A stretch of 64,000 bases of DNA from Pseudomonas sp. B33.4 (GTDB lineage Bacteria > Pseudomonadota > Gammaproteobacteria > Pseudomonadales > Pseudomonadaceae), in assembly GCF_034555375.1 (NCBI RefSeq), contig NZ_CP140706.1:983001-1047000 (forward strand), read 5' to 3'. The stretch's first letter is position 1; each line of letters begins with the position of its first letter. Shown here piece after piece: positions 11,401-22,405 of the stretch. Both the position numbers and the translations under genes were made by a program. A model generated the notes under the pieces. It had not been told where the DNA came from. It made no database searches and saw only the letters and a list, made by a program, of their open reading frames with translations.

Positions 11401-12208
11401 GGCGCTGGATATCACCATCAATCAACTGTTCCTCGGCCCGGATCTGGTTGGCGGCTGGTCGCTGAAGGTGCGCCCCACCGCCAAAGGCATCGCCCTGAAC
11501 AACCTGGACATGGGCCTCAAAGGCATCCTTTTGCAGGGTAATGGCGGCTGGGAAGGCTCGCCGGGTGCGACCAACAGTTGGTTCAAAGGCCGGATTGGCG
11601 GCAAGAACCTCGCTGATGTCCTCAAGGGCTGGGGCTTTGCCCCGAGCGTGACCAGCGAAGAATTCCACATGGACGTCGATGGCCGCTGGCCCGGCTCGCC
11701 GGCATGGCTGGCGACCAAGCGCTTCTCCGGTACGCTCGATGCGTCGTTGAACAAAGGCCAGTTTGTTGAAGTGGAGGGTGGCGCGCAGGCATTGCGGGTG
11801 TTCGGTCTGCTTAACTTCAACTCCATCGGCCGGCGGCTGCGTCTGGATTTCTCTGATCTGTTTGGCAAAGGCTTGAGCTACGACCGGGTCAAAGGCCTGT
11901 TGGTGGCAAACAACGGCGTGTATGTGACTCGCGAGCCGATTCGCCTGACCGGTCCTTCGAGCAACCTGGAACTGGATGGCACGCTGGATCTGGTCGGCGA
12001 CAAGGTCGACGCCAAATTGCTGGTGACGTTACCGGTGACCAACAACCTGCCGATCGCTGCGCTGATCGTTGGCGCACCGGCAGTTGGCGGCGCACTGTTC
12101 CTGATCGACAAGCTCATCGGTGATCGTGTGGCGCGCTTTGCCAGTGTGAAATACACCGTCAAAGGTCCATGGAAAGAGCCGAAAATCACCTTCGACAAGC
12201 CTTTTTAA
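8402..12208 (+). CDS. yhdP: AsmA-like giant protein YhdP (DUF3971/DUF3394 type)
   Basis: A 1268-residue protein with one N-terminal membrane helix (LGLCALVLVLMALYVSLG) and a very long beta-strand-rich periplasmic body. YhdP-family (TIGR02099) proteins are thought to bridge inner and outer membranes and move phospholipid; TamB and YdbH are relatives. The C-terminal region (LLVTLPVTNNLPIAAL, ALFLIDKLIGDRV) is the conserved AsmA_2-like end. The ATG at 8402 has GGGAG nine bases upstream. It follows rng by 75 bp, as in many gammaproteobacteria. A REPIN follows the stop. Confidence 0.93.
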   Translation: MERLTRILAALTRWGLGLCALVLVLMALYVSLGRELTPLVAEYRADIEDKASAALGMPLQIGELEGNWSGFAPILLAHDVMVGDGANALRLDRVRAVPDLWASLLAREVRIAHLELNGLKISLKEAEDGSWALEGLPVQNDQPLDPQQLFNRSQMIQQLSVLDSQVTLQPQDHAPLTLTYVGLNLKTGASRQRLDARLTLPDGQPVALSLRTRIRPEQWQDSVIDGYASLPQSDWSKWLPERLTQQWNFSEIKAGGELWVNWAKGTLQSAALRLNAPQLTGAYADRKPIQINNLALNAYYENSAEGATLTLDSLAMNFAENRWESHVQLKQTRATDKVAELWHLQADRLDLTPITPLLNALGPLPQGFATAVDHLNVTGGLRNVLLDFRPNATDGNKFSFATNLDNVGFDAYHGAPAARNVSGSLSGNLDGGELRMDSKDFVLHLDPIFAKPWRYIQANARLTWKLDKDGFTLIAPYLKVLGEEGKIAGDFLIRLHFDHSQEDYMDLRVGLVEGDGRYTAKYLPEVLSPALDEWLRTAILKGAVDQGFFQYQGSLNKNAGEADRSISLFFKVHDAELAFQPGWPHVSKVSGDVFIEDSGVRIWADKGQLLDTQVSDVFVNIPHVPAGQHTHMYLDGGFAGGLGDGLKILQDAPIGTGETFAGWEGAGDLQGKLKLDIPLDKGGDQPKILVDFKTANARLKLVEPKLELTQLKGDFRFDSAKGLSGQNIAARAFDKPVTAQIFADGSPGKLKTRVAASGQVEVKKLTDWLGVTQPLPVSGTIPYQLQLNLDGADSQLMVSSSMKGVAVDLPAPFGMAADVGRDTVFRMTLQGQERRYWVNYDQLANFTFAAPPSNFADGRGELFLGAGEAVLPGAKGLRIRGVLSELDVAPWQDLVNKYAGQDPGGSAKQLLNSADFKVGKLTAFGTTLDQASMQLNRKPGTWNLSLDSQQAKGSASLPDAKGVPIAVNLQYVKLPAPDPTVQADENSPDPLVSVDPTKIPALDITINQLFLGPDLVGGWSLKVRPTAKGIALNNLDMGLKGILLQGNGGWEGSPGATNSWFKGRIGGKNLADVLKGWGFAPSVTSEEFHMDVDGRWPGSPAWLATKRFSGTLDASLNKGQFVEVEGGAQALRVFGLLNFNSIGRRLRLDFSDLFGKGLSYDRVKGLLVANNGVYVTREPIRLTGPSSNLELDGTLDLVGDKVDAKLLVTLPVTNNLPIAALIVGAPAVGGALFLIDKLIGDRVARFASVKYTVKGPWKEPKITFDKPF

Positions 12209-12227
12209 CTAGCAGACACTACCCCTG

Positions 12228-12309
12228 GTAGGAGCTGCCGAAGGCTGCGATCTTTTGATTTTGTTTTTAAGCGCCAGATCAAAAGATCGCAGCTTGCGGC
12301 AGCTCCTAC
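12228..12309. repeat. REPIN, family A
   Basis: Inverted pair of the Pseudomonas REP whose core reads GTAGGAGCTGCCGAAGGCTG, with arms separated by a short AT-rich spacer. Cores are the same family as at 14659, 41594, 45221 and 49762. Located 20 bp after yhdP and directly before the nitrilase gene. Confidence 0.9.
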
Positions 12310-12339
12310 ACAGTTATGCGCAGATTCCGAGGAGTAGCC

Positions 12340-13200
12340 ATGTCTTTAGCGGTGATTCAAATGGTCAGCCAGAGCGACGTGCTGGCCAATCTGGCTCAGG
12401 CCCGACGCCTGCTCGAACAGGCTGCTGCCGGCGGCGCGAAGCTGGCGGTGCTGCCGGAAAACTTCGCCGCCATGGGCCGTCGTGACGTTGCTGACATCGG
12501 CCGTGCCGAGGCGCTCGGCGAAGGACCGATCCTGCCGTGGTTGAAACAGACTGCCCGCGACCTCAAGTTATGGATAGTGGCCGGCACTTTGCCGTTGCCG
12601 CCGGTCAATCAACCGACGGCCAAGGCCAATGCCTGCTCGCTGCTGGTCAATGAGCATGGCGAAATCGTTGCACGCTATGACAAGTTGCATCTGTTTGATG
12701 TCGATGTGGCGGACAATCGCGGCCGTTATCGCGAATCCGATGACTATGCTTATGGCAGTGGCGTGGTGGTTGCCGACACGCCGGTGGGCAAGCTCGGTCT
12801 GACCGTGTGTTATGACCTGCGCTTTCCCGAGCTGTACAGCGAATTGCGTGCCGCCGGTGCCGAGTTGATCACCGCACCGTCGGCCTTTACTGCGGTGACC
12901 GGCGCAGCGCATTGGGATGTGCTGATTCGCGCGCGGGCCATCGAGACCCAGTGTTATGTGCTGGCCGCCGCGCAAGGCGGGACCCATCCGGGACCGCGCG
13001 AAACCTTCGGCCATGCGGCGATTATCGACCCGTGGGGCCGCGTGCTGGCGAGTCAGGATCAAGGCGAAGCGGTGTTGTTGGCCGAACGCGACAGTATTGA
13101 ACAAGCGTCCATCAGGGCGCGAATGCCGGTGACCAGTCATCGGCGGTTTTTCTCGCAGGGCGCCCAGCGGCCTGCTTCAGAACACGAATTTAAGGCGTAA
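12340..13200 (+). CDS. Nitrilase-superfamily carbon-nitrogen hydrolase
   Basis: A 286-residue amidohydrolase with the Glu-Lys-Cys triad visible: Glu in [11 protein letters not shown] (about residue 44), Lys in [10 protein letters not shown] (about 115) and Cys in [13 protein letters not shown] (about 155). Closest in character to the Nit1/YbeM branch, which repairs deaminated glutathione; the substrate here is inferred only. GAGGAG lies five bases before the ATG at 12340, which rules out the upstream ATG at 12316. Four bases separate it from tldD, so the two are probably co-transcribed. Confidence 0.93.
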   Translation: MSLAVIQMVSQSDVLANLAQARRLLEQAAAGGAKLAVLPENFAAMGRRDVADIGRAEALGEGPILPWLKQTARDLKLWIVAGTLPLPPVNQPTAKANACSLLVNEHGEIVARYDKLHLFDVDVADNRGRYRESDDYAYGSGVVVADTPVGKLGLTVCYDLRFPELYSELRAAGAELITAPSAFTAVTGAAHWDVLIRARAIETQCYVLAAAQGGTHPGPRETFGHAAIIDPWGRVLASQDQGEAVLLAERDSIEQASIRARMPVTSHRRFFSQGAQRPASEHEFKA

Positions 13201-13204
13201 ACCT

Positions 13205-14647
13205 ATGAGCGAGTTGTTGTCCTCAGTCAGTGATCACCTGTTGGCGCCCGGCGGCGTGACGATCGAGAGCCTGCAAGGCGTGCTCGGCGATCTGGCCGGC
13301 CCGGGCATTGATGCCGCCGACCTGTATTTCCAAGGCCAGATCTCCGAGTCGTGGGCGCTGGAAGATGGCATCGTCAAGGAAGGCAGCTTCAACCTCGACC
13401 AAGGTGTCGGCGTACGTGCGCAGTCCGGTGAAAAAACCGGTTTCGCCTACAGCAACGCGATCACCCTCGAAGCCCTCGGCGCAGCGGCCCGTGCCGCGCG
13501 TTCGATCTCCCGCGCCGGCCAGAACGGCACGGTGCAAGCGTTCACCACGCAGGATGTCGCGCAATTGTACGCGCCGGACAACCCGCTGGAAGTGCTGAGC
13601 CGCGCCGAGAAGGTTGAACTGCTCAAGCGTATCGATGTGGCTACCCGCGCACTCGACCCGCGTATCCAGCAAGTCAGCGTCAGCATGGCTGGCGTCTGGG
13701 AACGCATTCTGGTGGCGTCCACCGACGGCGGCCTGGCGGCGGATGTGCGCCCGCTGGTGCGTTTCAACGTCAGTGTGATTGTTGAGCAGAATGGCCGTCG
13801 CGAGCGTGGCGGGCATGGCGGCGGCGGGCGTACCGACTACCGTTATTTCCTCGCCGAAGACCGCGCCATGGGTTATGCCCGCGAAGCCTTGCGCCAAGCG
13901 CTGGTGAATCTGGAAGCAATTCCGGCACCGGCCGGTACGTTGCCGGTGGTGTTGGGTTCGGGCTGGTCCGGTGTGCTGTTGCACGAAGCCGTCGGCCACG
14001 GTCTCGAAGGCGACTTCAACCGCAAGGGCAGTTCGGCCTACAGCGGGCGCATGGGCGAAATGGTTGCCTCGAAACTTTGCACTATCGTCGATGACGGCAC
14101 ATTGAGCGGCCGCCGCGGTTCGCTGAGCGTCGACGACGAGGGCACCCCGACCGAGTGCACCACGCTGATCGAAAACGGCGTACTCAAGGGCTACATGCAG
14201 GACAAGCTTAATGCGCGTCTGATGGGGGTGGCTCGCACCGGTAACGGTCGTCGCGAGTCTTACGCGCATCTGCCAATGCCACGCATGACCAACACCTACA
14301 TGCTCGGCGGCGAAAGCGATCCGGCGGAAATCATTGCTTCGGTGAAGAAGGGCATCTACTGCGCCAACCTCGGCGGCGGTCAGGTCGACATCACCAGCGG
14401 CAAGTTCGTGTTCTCCACCAGCGAGGCGTACCTGATCGAAGACGGCAAGATCACCGCGCCGGTCAAAGGCGCGACGTTGATTGGCAACGGCCCTGAGGCA
14501 ATGAGCCGGGTGTCGATGGTCGGTAACGATCTGGCGCTGGACAGCGGTGTGGGCACGTGCGGTAAGGATGGGCAGTCGGTGCCGGTAGGCGTGGGTCAGC
14601 CGACGCTGAAAATCGATGCGATCACCGTGGGTGGCACGGGCGCATAA
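13205..14647 (+). CDS. tldD: Metalloprotease TldD
   Basis: TldD forms a heterodimer with PmbA (TldE). It degrades unfolded peptides, contributes to CcdA antitoxin turnover and trims microcin-type precursors. The 480-residue protein carries the Zn motif [11 protein letters not shown] near residue 262 and the C-terminal [16 protein letters not shown] signature. Its partner pmbA lies 0.7 kb downstream, separated by the opposing yjgA. Confidence 0.97.
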   Translation: MSELLSSVSDHLLAPGGVTIESLQGVLGDLAGPGIDAADLYFQGQISESWALEDGIVKEGSFNLDQGVGVRAQSGEKTGFAYSNAITLEALGAAARAARSISRAGQNGTVQAFTTQDVAQLYAPDNPLEVLSRAEKVELLKRIDVATRALDPRIQQVSVSMAGVWERILVASTDGGLAADVRPLVRFNVSVIVEQNGRRERGGHGGGGRTDYRYFLAEDRAMGYAREALRQALVNLEAIPAPAGTLPVVLGSGWSGVLLHEAVGHGLEGDFNRKGSSAYSGRMGEMVASKLCTIVDDGTLSGRRGSLSVDDEGTPTECTTLIENGVLKGYMQDKLNARLMGVARTGNGRRESYAHLPMPRMTNTYMLGGESDPAEIIASVKKGIYCANLGGGQVDITSGKFVFSTSEAYLIEDGKITAPVKGATLIGNGPEAMSRVSMVGNDLALDSGVGTCGKDGQSVPVGVGQPTLKIDAITVGGTGA

Positions 14648-14658
14648 ATGAACCAGCT

Positions 14659-14729
14659 GTAGGAGCTGACGAAGGCTGCGATCTTTTAACAATCAAAGTC
14701 AAAAGATCGCAGCCAGCGGCAGCTCCTAC
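14659..14729. repeat. REPIN, family A
   Basis: Inverted pair of GTAGGAGCTGACGAAGGCTG cores facing each other across a short ATCTTTTAACAATC spacer. It fills the gap between convergent tldD and yjgA and may act as a bidirectional mRNA 3' end. Confidence 0.88.
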
Positions 14730-14742
14730 AAGTGGCGATATC

Positions 14743-15267
14743 TCAACGCAGACCGCGTTGAGTCTCGTCCAGCTCACGGATGTACTTGAAGATCTTGCGG
14801 CTGGAAGCAGGAGGTTTGTTTTGCGCAACCTCGTGCTGAGCCTGACGGATCAGGGAGCGTAGTTGTTGGCGATCGGCGTCCGGGTACTCGACGACGAACT
14901 TCTCCAGCACGGCATCGTCGCCTGCGATCAGGCGATCACGCCAGCGTTCGAGATTGTGGAAACGCTCGTTGTACTGACGAGTAGAGGCATCGAGTTGATC
15001 GAGCAACGTGAGAATGGCGTCCGTGTCCTGGTCGCGCATCAGTTTGCCGATGAACTGCAAATGCCGTTTACGCGCGATGTTCGCGGTGTGCTTGGGCGCA
15101 TCGGCCAAAGCCCGGCGCATGGCGTCGGTCAGCGGCAGTTTTGCGATCAAGTCAGGCTTGAGTGTTGTCAGGCGCTCGCCGAGGTCAACCAGAGCATGCA
15201 GCTCGCGTTTGACCTGAGATTTGCTTTTTTCTCCCGTATCGAGGGAGTCGTCGTAAGAATCAACCAT
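14743..15267 (-). CDS. yjgA: Ribosome-associated protein YjgA (DUF615)
   Basis: A 174-residue, charged, all-alpha protein of the DUF615 family (also called DarP), which associates with late 50S ribosome assembly intermediates. Conserved pieces are [19 protein letters not shown] near the N-terminus and [14 protein letters not shown] in the middle. The ATG at 15267 ([10 protein letters not shown]) is the family start; the longer open frame upstream is not conserved-looking. It lies between, and opposite to, tldD and pmbA. Confidence 0.95.
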   Translation of the reverse strand: MVDSYDDSLDTGEKSKSQVKRELHALVDLGERLTTLKPDLIAKLPLTDAMRRALADAPKHTANIARKRHLQFIGKLMRDQDTDAILTLLDQLDASTRQYNERFHNLERWRDRLIAGDDAVLEKFVVEYPDADRQQLRSLIRQAQHEVAQNKPPASSRKIFKYIRELDETQRGLR

Positions 15268-15375
15268 GGTGGCAGTCCGCAAAGAAACGCCGCCATGATA
15301 ACCAGTCGGGGGCCGCTTGTCCGGCCCGGTCGCTCGATGACCCCAGCCGAAAGCAGAATTTGAGTGGAGATGAGC

Positions 15376-16722
15376 ATGAGTGCAGTTCAAAGCGTCGGCC
15401 CGCAGGCATTGCCGGCACTGCAGGAACAAGTCGAGCAGATCATCGCCGAAGCCAAGCGTCAGGGCGCCAGTGCCTGCGAAGTCGCAGTATCGCTGGAGCA
15501 GGGTTTGTCGACATCAGTGCGTCAGCGTGAAGTCGAAACCGTCGAGTTCAACCGCGATCAGGGTTTTGGCATCACGCTGTATGTGGGTCAGCGCAAAGGC
15601 TCGGCCAGCACCTCGGCGACCGGCCCGGATGCAATTCGCGAAACCGTCGCTGCGGCTCTGGCCATCGCTAAACATACTTCAGAAGACGAGGCTTCGGGTC
15701 TGGCCGATGCGGCGTTGATGGCCAAGGAACAGCACGATTTCGACCTGTTTCACGAGTGGGACATTACGCCAGAGCAAGCGATCGAGAAGGCCTTGCTCTG
15801 TGAAGCGGCGGCGTTCGACGCCGATGCGCGGATCAAGAACGCCGACGGCACGACCCTCAGCACCCATCAGGGCTGCCGGGTTTACGGCAACAGCCACGGT
15901 TTCATTGGTGGCTACGCATCGACCCGGCACAGCCTGAGCTGCGTGATGATCGCCGAGGCCGATGGCCAGATGCAGCGTGATTACTGGTACGACGTGAGCC
16001 GTCAGGGCGAATTGCTGGCCGATCCGGTGAGCATTGGTCAGCGTGCCGCGCAACGCGCAGCGAGCCGGCTGGGCGCGCGGCCGGTGCCAACTTGCGAAGT
16101 GCCGGTGCTGTTTTCCGCAGAGCTGGCGGGCGGTCTTTTCGGCAGCTTCCTCTCGGCGGTGTCCGGCGGCAGTCTGTATCGCAAATCGTCGTTCCTTGAA
16201 GGCACTTTGGGGCAGAAGCTGTTCCCGGAATGGCTGACGATTGATGAACGCCCGCACTTGATGCGCGCGATGGGCAGCGCCTCCTATGACGGTGACGGCC
16301 TGGCGACGTACGCCAAACCGTTCGTCGAAAAGGGCGAGTTGGTCTCGTACATCCTTGGCACGTACTCCGGGCGCAAGCTCGGTATGCCGAGCACGGCGAA
16401 CGCCGGCGGAGTGCATAACCTGTTCGTCACCCATGGTGATGAAGACCAGGCGGCGCTGTTGAAGCGTATGGGCCGTGGCTTGCTGGTCACCGAATTGATG
16501 GGCCATGGTCTGAACATGGTCACCGGCGACTACTCGCGTGGTGCGGCGGGTTTCTGGGTCGAGAACGGCGAAATCCAGTTCGCGGTGCAGGAAGTGACCA
16601 TCGCCGGCAACATGCGTGACATGTTCAAGCAGATCGTTGCCGTGGGTAATGACTTGGAACTGCGCAGCAACATTCGCACCGGCTCGGTATTGATTGAACG
16701 GATGACTGTCGCGGGCAGCTAA
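15376..16722 (+). CDS. pmbA: Metalloprotease PmbA (TldE)
   Basis: The partner subunit of TldD. The 448-residue protein has the modulator-of-DNA-gyrase fold and lacks the HExxxH Zn site. Conserved pieces are [16 protein letters not shown] near residue 55 and the C-terminal [22 protein letters not shown] at 15366-15369, six bases before the ATG at 15376, favours this start over the in-frame GTG (15364) and ATG (15370). A strong terminator follows. Confidence 0.96.
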   Translation: MSAVQSVGPQALPALQEQVEQIIAEAKRQGASACEVAVSLEQGLSTSVRQREVETVEFNRDQGFGITLYVGQRKGSASTSATGPDAIRETVAAALAIAKHTSEDEASGLADAALMAKEQHDFDLFHEWDITPEQAIEKALLCEAAAFDADARIKNADGTTLSTHQGCRVYGNSHGFIGGYASTRHSLSCVMIAEADGQMQRDYWYDVSRQGELLADPVSIGQRAAQRAASRLGARPVPTCEVPVLFSAELAGGLFGSFLSAVSGGSLYRKSSFLEGTLGQKLFPEWLTIDERPHLMRAMGSASYDGDGLATYAKPFVEKGELVSYILGTYSGRKLGMPSTANAGGVHNLFVTHGDEDQAALLKRMGRGLLVTELMGHGLNMVTGDYSRGAAGFWVENGEIQFAVQEVTIAGNMRDMFKQIVAVGNDLELRSNIRTGSVLIERMTVAGS

Positions 16723-16740
16723 ACGCCAGTCGTCATACAC

Positions 16741-16779
16741 AAAAGGCGCGCCACCTCATCGGGTGGCGCGCCTTTTTTA
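16741..16779 (+). terminator. Rho-independent terminator after pmbA
   Basis: Near-perfect stem AAAAGGCGCGCCACC / GGGTGGCGCGCCTTTT with a TCATC loop and a run of six T. Confidence 0.93.
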
Positions 16780-16800
16780 TTGGCTCCATACAAAACCAAT

Positions 16801-16888
16801 GTGGGAGCGAGCCTGCTCGCGAAAGCGATTTCACTGCCGACCGCAGTGGTGACCGGCACGACGCCTTCGCGAGCAGGCTCGCTCCCAC
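16801..16888. repeat. REPIN, family B
   Basis: Inverted pair of the GTGGGAGCGAGCCTGCTCGC core, with a spacer of about 45 bp. Same family as 54503-54589 and 57085-57172. Confidence 0.9.
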
Positions 16889-16923
16889 AATGGACTCTGT
16901 GTAACTCGGTGCTCTTGTTTTGG

Positions 16924-16957
16924 TTCTCATTATCATCTAATAATAAATCTCATTATC
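16924..16957 (-). promoter_or_regulatory. Fur box(es) controlling fagA-fumC-orfX-sodA
   Basis: The complement of 16939-16957 reads GATAATGAGATTTATTATT and matches 15 of 19 positions of the Fur consensus GATAATGATAATCATTATC. An adjoining GATGATAATGAGAA (complement of 16924-16937) looks like an overlapping second site. The site ends 16 bp before the fagA ATG, so bound Fe-Fur would cover the promoter. The homologous P. aeruginosa operon is known to be Fur-repressed. Confidence 0.82.
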
Positions 16958-16973
16958 GGATGAGCCCCGGATC

Positions 16974-17361
16974 ATGAGTTCTGCCTTGCACGAGCAGCCG
17001 TACCTCGAAAGCTGGCGCTGGATGAGTCGCCAGATCCGTTGCGCGATTGATCCCGACGAGCCGCGCCTGATCGAACATTACCTCGCCGAAGGCCGGTATC
17101 TGTCTTGTTGCACTGCGACTTCTCCCTGGACCATCGCTGAAACCTCCTTCCGTCTGCTGCTCGACACGGCCACCGACATCGCCTTGCCGTGGCACTGGCG
17201 GAGCATCTGCCTCGATCAAGCCTGGCGCCCGTTGCGTGAAATGGAGCGCCTGTCTTTGTGCAACTGCCGGCTCAAACGCTGGCAACGCTACACCTGGCAG
17301 CTCGCCACTTGCGAATTGCTTCCCTCGATTCCCCTTATTGAACTGGTGCAAGGATTTTCAG

Positions 17362-17381
<20 letters not shown>
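16974..17381 (+). CDS. fagA: Fur-associated protein FagA
   Basis: First gene of the classic Pseudomonas fagA-fumC-orfX-sodA operon. The 135-residue protein is Trp- and Cys-rich (YLSCCTATSPW near residue 43, LCNCRLKRW near 97). No enzyme fold is recognisable and its function is unknown in the family. The start follows the Fur box by 16 bp, so the leader is very short. Its 3' end overlaps the fumC start by 20 bases, suggesting translational coupling. Confidence 0.9.
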
Positions 17382-18738
<1,357 letters not shown>

Positions 18739-18765
18739 ACCCCGCTACCGCTTTGGAGGCTCACC

Positions 18766-19206
18766 ATGGAGCACTGGAAACGCACGATCGAACGGGCCAA
18801 TCGCTGCTTCATGCTGGGCGAATTGATCGACGCCCGCGAGGCTTACCTGCAAGCCCTGGCCTTGGCGCAAGTGTTGTTCGAACGCTGGGCGGATGCCGAC
18901 GAAGCGGTGGCGGCCTGCGTCATCTCCCACCACAACCTGGCTGACTTGCACCTGCGCTTGAATCAGCCGGAGGAGAGCGCTGAATACCTCTGCGCCATCC
19001 ACCAACGGCTGCTGCAGACCATGCAGGACGAACGCCAGCGTCTGGCATTGCGTGAAGCGGCGCTGCGCCAGAGCAGCAAGACCTACGTCGAGCTGCTGAA
19101 TTTTATCAGCGAACACGGCGAATACCCGCGGACCCAGCGTTTGCTGCACCCGGATACCGGCAATGCGCGCCGCGCGCCTGCCCCAAACCACCATGGAGTC
19201 CATTGA
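18766..19206 (+). CDS. OrfX of the fagA-fumC-sodA operon (helical-repeat protein)
   Basis: A 146-residue, mostly alpha-helical protein, with TPR-like helices such as [17 protein letters not shown] and [18 protein letters not shown]. It corresponds by position and size to orfX of P. aeruginosa; no function is established. It lies 27 bp after fumC. TTTGGAGG at 18751-18758 serves as SD. Its stop is one base before the sodA ATG, so translation is tightly coupled. Confidence 0.85.
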   Translation: MEHWKRTIERANRCFMLGELIDAREAYLQALALAQVLFERWADADEAVAACVISHHNLADLHLRLNQPEESAEYLCAIHQRLLQTMQDERQRLALREAALRQSSKTYVELLNFISEHGEYPRTQRLLHPDTGNARRAPAPNHHGVH

Positions 19207-19207
19207 A

Positions 19208-19819
19208 ATGGCTTTTACCTTGCCTGCCTTGCCTTACGCCTACGACGCTCTCGAGCCGCATATCGATGCGCAGACCATGGAGATTCACTACACCAAGCAT
19301 CACCAGACCTACATCAACAACTTAAACGCCGCCGTAGAAGGCACCGAATACGCTGAGTGGCCGGTGGAAAAGCTCGTCGCCAGCGTTCAGCAATTGCCGG
19401 AAAAACTCCGCGCGGCGGTAATCAATCAGGGCGGCGGTCACGCCAACCACTCGCTGTTCTGGGAAGTGATGGTGCCGAGTGGTGGCGGTAAGCCGGACGG
19501 CGCGCTGGGCAAGGCCATCGATGAGCAACTGGGTGGTCTCGACAGTTTCAAGGAAGCCTTCACCAAAGCCGCTCTGACTCGCTTCGGCAGCGGCTGGGCC
19601 TGGCTCAGCGTGACCCCGGAGAAAAAGCTGATCGTGGAAAGCAGTGGCAATCAGGACAGCCCGCTGATGAACGGCAACACGCCGATTCTCGGTCTCGATG
19701 TCTGGGAACACGCCTATTACCTGCGCTATCAGAACCGTCGCCCGGAATACATCAACGCGTTCTACAACGTAATTAACTGGCCTGAAGTGGCTGCGCGCTA
19801 TCAGGCCGCACTGGTTTAA
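19208..19819 (+). CDS. sodA: Manganese superoxide dismutase
   Basis: SodA dismutates superoxide to H2O2 and O2 with manganese, replacing Fe-SOD when iron is scarce. The 203-residue protein begins [20 protein letters not shown]. Metal ligands are visible: His in YTKHHQTY (about residue 27), His in HANHSLFW (about 81), and Asp and His in the DVWEHAYY signature (about 167-171). The QGGGHANHS and GSGWAWL pieces fit the Mn-type. It is the last gene of the Fur-controlled operon. Confidence 0.97.
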   Translation: MAFTLPALPYAYDALEPHIDAQTMEIHYTKHHQTYINNLNAAVEGTEYAEWPVEKLVASVQQLPEKLRAAVINQGGGHANHSLFWEVMVPSGGGKPDGALGKAIDEQLGGLDSFKEAFTKAALTRFGSGWAWLSVTPEKKLIVESSGNQDSPLMNGNTPILGLDVWEHAYYLRYQNRRPEYINAFYNVINWPEVAARYQAALV

Positions 19820-19849
19820 GTCTTTTATAAAAACAATCCAAGGCTGACT

Positions 19850-20743
19850 ATGGGCACTGAAACACTGGCGATCGGAAGTGGGCGTATGTTTCGTTACGCA
19901 GTGGGATCGCTGTTGCTGTTGGCGGGCATGACCTTGCTGGTCGCCCACGGGCTGGAATGGCTGAATCTGGAGCCGAGGCTGTTGCGGGCGTTGCAAGGCG
20001 GTGCGATCTGCGCCCTCGGCACGGCGCTTGGCGCTGTGCCGGTGCTGGTGATTCGGCGTATGCCGCAAGCGCTCAGCGATACGTTGCTGGGGTTTGGCGC
20101 CGGCGTGATGCTGGCGGCGACGGCGTTTTCGTTGATCGTGCCGGGCATTGCCGCCGCTGAAAACCTGGGCCTGACACCGTGGGGCGCCAGTGGGCTGATT
20201 TGCTTCGGCATCATGCTCGGAGCTTTCGGACTGTATCTGGTCGATCGCAAAGTTTCCGGCGCTTCACCGGAAATGCTCGTCGGCACTGTCGAGCATCCGG
20301 TGATCCCGCCGCGAATCTGGCTGTTCGTCTTCGCCATCATTGCCCACAACATCCCTGAAGGCATGGCGGTTGGTGTTTCTGCAGGCGGCGGCATGCCGGA
20401 TGCGGACAGCTTGGCCATGGGCATTGCTTTGCAGGATGTGCCGGAAGGTCTGGTGATTGCGCTGGTATTGGCCGGGGCGGGGATGTCGCGGGTCAAAGCG
20501 TTTTTGATCGGCGCGGCGTCTGGTCTGGTCGAACCGGTGTTTGCCCTGCTTTGTGCGTGGCTGGTCAGCCTTGCGCAGGTGTTGTTGCCATTAGGGTTGG
20601 CACTGGCGGCAGGGGCAATGTTGCTGGTGGTGACCCACGAGGTCATTCCCGAGTCGCGACGCAATGGTCATGACAAACTGGCCAGTCTTGGCTTGTTGAT
20701 CGGGTTTTGTTTGATGATGGTGATGGATACCGCGTTGGGCTGA
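19850..20743 (+). CDS. ZIP-family divalent metal transporter
   Basis: A 297-residue inner-membrane protein with about eight hydrophobic helices. The ZIP metal-binding helices are visible: AHNIPEGMAVGVSAGG near residue 165 and LQDVPEGLVIALVLAG near 195, each with the H/D-x-x-PEG motif. It resembles GufA/ZupT-type importers of Zn, Mn or Fe. It lies 30 bp after sodA, so it could supply Mn to SodA if co-transcribed; that link is inference. Confidence 0.88.
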   Translation: MGTETLAIGSGRMFRYAVGSLLLLAGMTLLVAHGLEWLNLEPRLLRALQGGAICALGTALGAVPVLVIRRMPQALSDTLLGFGAGVMLAATAFSLIVPGIAAAENLGLTPWGASGLICFGIMLGAFGLYLVDRKVSGASPEMLVGTVEHPVIPPRIWLFVFAIIAHNIPEGMAVGVSAGGGMPDADSLAMGIALQDVPEGLVIALVLAGAGMSRVKAFLIGAASGLVEPVFALLCAWLVSLAQVLLPLGLALAAGAMLLVVTHEVIPESRRNGHDKLASLGLLIGFCLMMVMDTALG

Positions 20744-20771
20744 ACAAAAGTGAGGGAGCAAGCTCCCTCAC
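20744..20771 (-). terminator. Rho-independent terminator of the rpoN-ptsO operon
   Basis: Perfect 10-bp stem GTGAGGGAGC / GCTCCCTCAC with a two-base loop. On the minus strand it is followed by CTTTTGTT. It lies just after ptsO and between convergent transcription units. Confidence 0.85.
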
Positions 20772-20778
20772 CGGCGGA

Positions 20779-21054
20779 TCAACCGCCCTCGTCGAAATAG
20801 TTGTTGATCAGCGCCACCAGCGCATCCAGCGCCTCCTGATCCTGATGCCCTTCAGTACTCAGATAGATCCTGGTGCCCTTGCCAGCTGCCAGCATCATCA
20901 TCGCCATGATGCTTTTGCCATCGACGGTAGTCTCTGGCGTGCGTCCCACTCTGATCGTGCAATCCGGATACTGCCCGGCCACTCCGACAAACTTGGCCGA
21001 TGCGCGGGCATGCAGGCCCAGCTTGTTGATGATTTCGATTTCCAGAGCAGGCAT
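20779..21054 (-). CDS. ptsO: Nitrogen-PTS phosphocarrier protein NPr
   Basis: PtsO carries phosphate from EI-Ntr (PtsP) to PtsN. The 91-residue HPr-like protein has the phospho-acceptor His in GLHARASAKF (residue 16) and the conserved SIMAMMML stretch. It is the last gene of the rpoN-hpf-ptsN-rapZ-ptsO block, 15 bp after rapZ, followed by a terminator. Confidence 0.96.
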   Translation of the reverse strand: MPALEIEIINKLGLHARASAKFVGVAGQYPDCTIRVGRTPETTVDGKSIMAMMMLAAGKGTRIYLSTEGHQDQEALDALVALINNYFDEGG

Positions 21055-21069
21055 CGCGGTGTGAATCCT

Positions 21070-21927
21070 TTAAGTGAGGTCGCGGTGGCGAACCTGGACA
21101 TTCTTCAGGGTTTTCTGCAGGGCCTGACCCAGGCGTTCGGTCAGGTAGACGGAGCGGTGATGCCCGCCGGTGCAGCCAATGGCAATGGTGACATAGGCAC
21201 GGTTGCTCGCGGCGAAGCGCGGCAGCCACTTGTGCAGGTAGGTGAAGATGTCCTGGAACATTTCTTCGACTTCCGGCTGCGCCGCGAGGTATTCGGCCAC
21301 TGGCGCATCGAGACCTGATTGCGCACGCAGTTCCGGCTTCCAGTACGGATTGGGCAGGCAGCGCACATCGAACACCAGATCCGCGTCTACCGGCATGCCG
21401 CGCTTGAAGCCGAATGACTCGACCAGAAACGCGGTACCCGGCTCCGGCTGATTCAGCAGGCGCAGCTTGATGGTGTCGCGCAACTGGTACAGGTTCAGAT
21501 TGGTGGTGTTGATTTTCAGATCGGCGAGGTCGGCGATCGGGCCAAGCAGGGCGGTTTCATCCTGAATCGCCTCGGCCAGCGAGCGATTGGCGTTGCTCAG
21601 CGGATGGCGACGACGGGTTTCGGAGAAACGCTTGAGCAGGGTTTCTTCGTCGGCGTCCAGATACAGGACATCGCACTGGATGTGCTTGGCCCGGACATCT
21701 TCAAGGAGTTCGGGAAAGCGCGTCAGATGACTCGGCAGGTTGCGCGCATCGATCGATACGGCCACCAGCGGTTGCGCCAGCTCAGTGTGAATCAGCGCGC
21801 GTTCGGCCAATTCCGGCAGCAAGCCTGCAGGCAGGTTGTCGATGCAGTAATAGCCGTTGTCCTCAAGGACATCCAGAGCCGTACTTTTACCCGAGCCGGA
21901 ACGGCCGCTGACGATGATCAAGCGCAT
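21070..21927 (-). CDS. rapZ: RNase adapter protein RapZ
   Basis: RapZ is an RNA- and nucleotide-binding adapter. In enterobacteria it targets GlmZ sRNA to RNase E. The 285-residue protein has a Walker A motif (GRSGSGKST, residues 8-16) and the C-terminal substrate/RNA domain with [18 protein letters not shown] near residue 245. The three-base gap to ptsN indicates tight coupling. Confidence 0.96.
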   Translation of the reverse strand: MRLIIVSGRSGSGKSTALDVLEDNGYYCIDNLPAGLLPELAERALIHTELAQPLVAVSIDARNLPSHLTRFPELLEDVRAKHIQCDVLYLDADEETLLKRFSETRRRHPLSNANRSLAEAIQDETALLGPIADLADLKINTTNLNLYQLRDTIKLRLLNQPEPGTAFLVESFGFKRGMPVDADLVFDVRCLPNPYWKPELRAQSGLDAPVAEYLAAQPEVEEMFQDIFTYLHKWLPRFAASNRAYVTIAIGCTGGHHRSVYLTERLGQALQKTLKNVQVRHRDLT

Positions 21928-21929
21928 GA

Positions 21930-22394
21930 TTAGTGCCCGTTCTGCTCGTCCAGGACAACCTGATACAAGGCTTCGTTGCTCGCGGCACTACGCAGTTTAT
22001 CGCGAACATCCTTGCGGTCGAGCATGCTGGCGATCTGACGCAGCAACTCCAGGTGCGCATCGGTGGCGGCTTCCGGGACCAGCAATACGAACAGCAGATC
22101 AACCGGCGCACCGTCGATGGCGTCGAAATCAATAGGTGCTTCAAGGTGCATCAGCGCACTGATAGGCGCTTCGCAACCCTTGAGGCGGCAGTGAGGAATG
22201 GCGATGCCGTTGCCAAAACCGGTGGAACCGAGTTTTTCACGGGCAATCAGGGCCTCGAAGACATCTTGCATCTCCAGATCCGGCACTTCGCGGGCGATCA
22301 GGTTGGCAATTTGTTCGAGGGCTTTCTTTTTACTGCCGCCCGGCACGTTCACGAGAGAACGGCCGGGGGTCAGGATACTTTCAAGTCGGATCAT
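21930..22394 (-). CDS. ptsN: Nitrogen-PTS EIIA component PtsN
   Basis: PtsN (EIIA-Ntr) accepts phosphate from NPr and regulates potassium uptake, carbon/nitrogen balance and envelope functions. The 154-residue EIIA fold has the phospho-His in [11 protein letters not shown] near residue 68. It lies 11 bp after hpf. Confidence 0.96.
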   Translation of the reverse strand: MIRLESILTPGRSLVNVPGGSKKKALEQIANLIAREVPDLEMQDVFEALIAREKLGSTGFGNGIAIPHCRLKGCEAPISALMHLEAPIDFDAIDGAPVDLLFVLLVPEAATDAHLELLRQIASMLDRKDVRDKLRSAASNEALYQVVLDEQNGH

Positions 22395-22405
22395 GGGGTG
22401 GGGGG

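Noticed and set aside
9491..11668. 725-residue open frame antisense to yhdP
   Set aside because: High-GC shadow frame of a clear AsmA-like gene; low-complexity His/Gln/Arg composition and no start signals.
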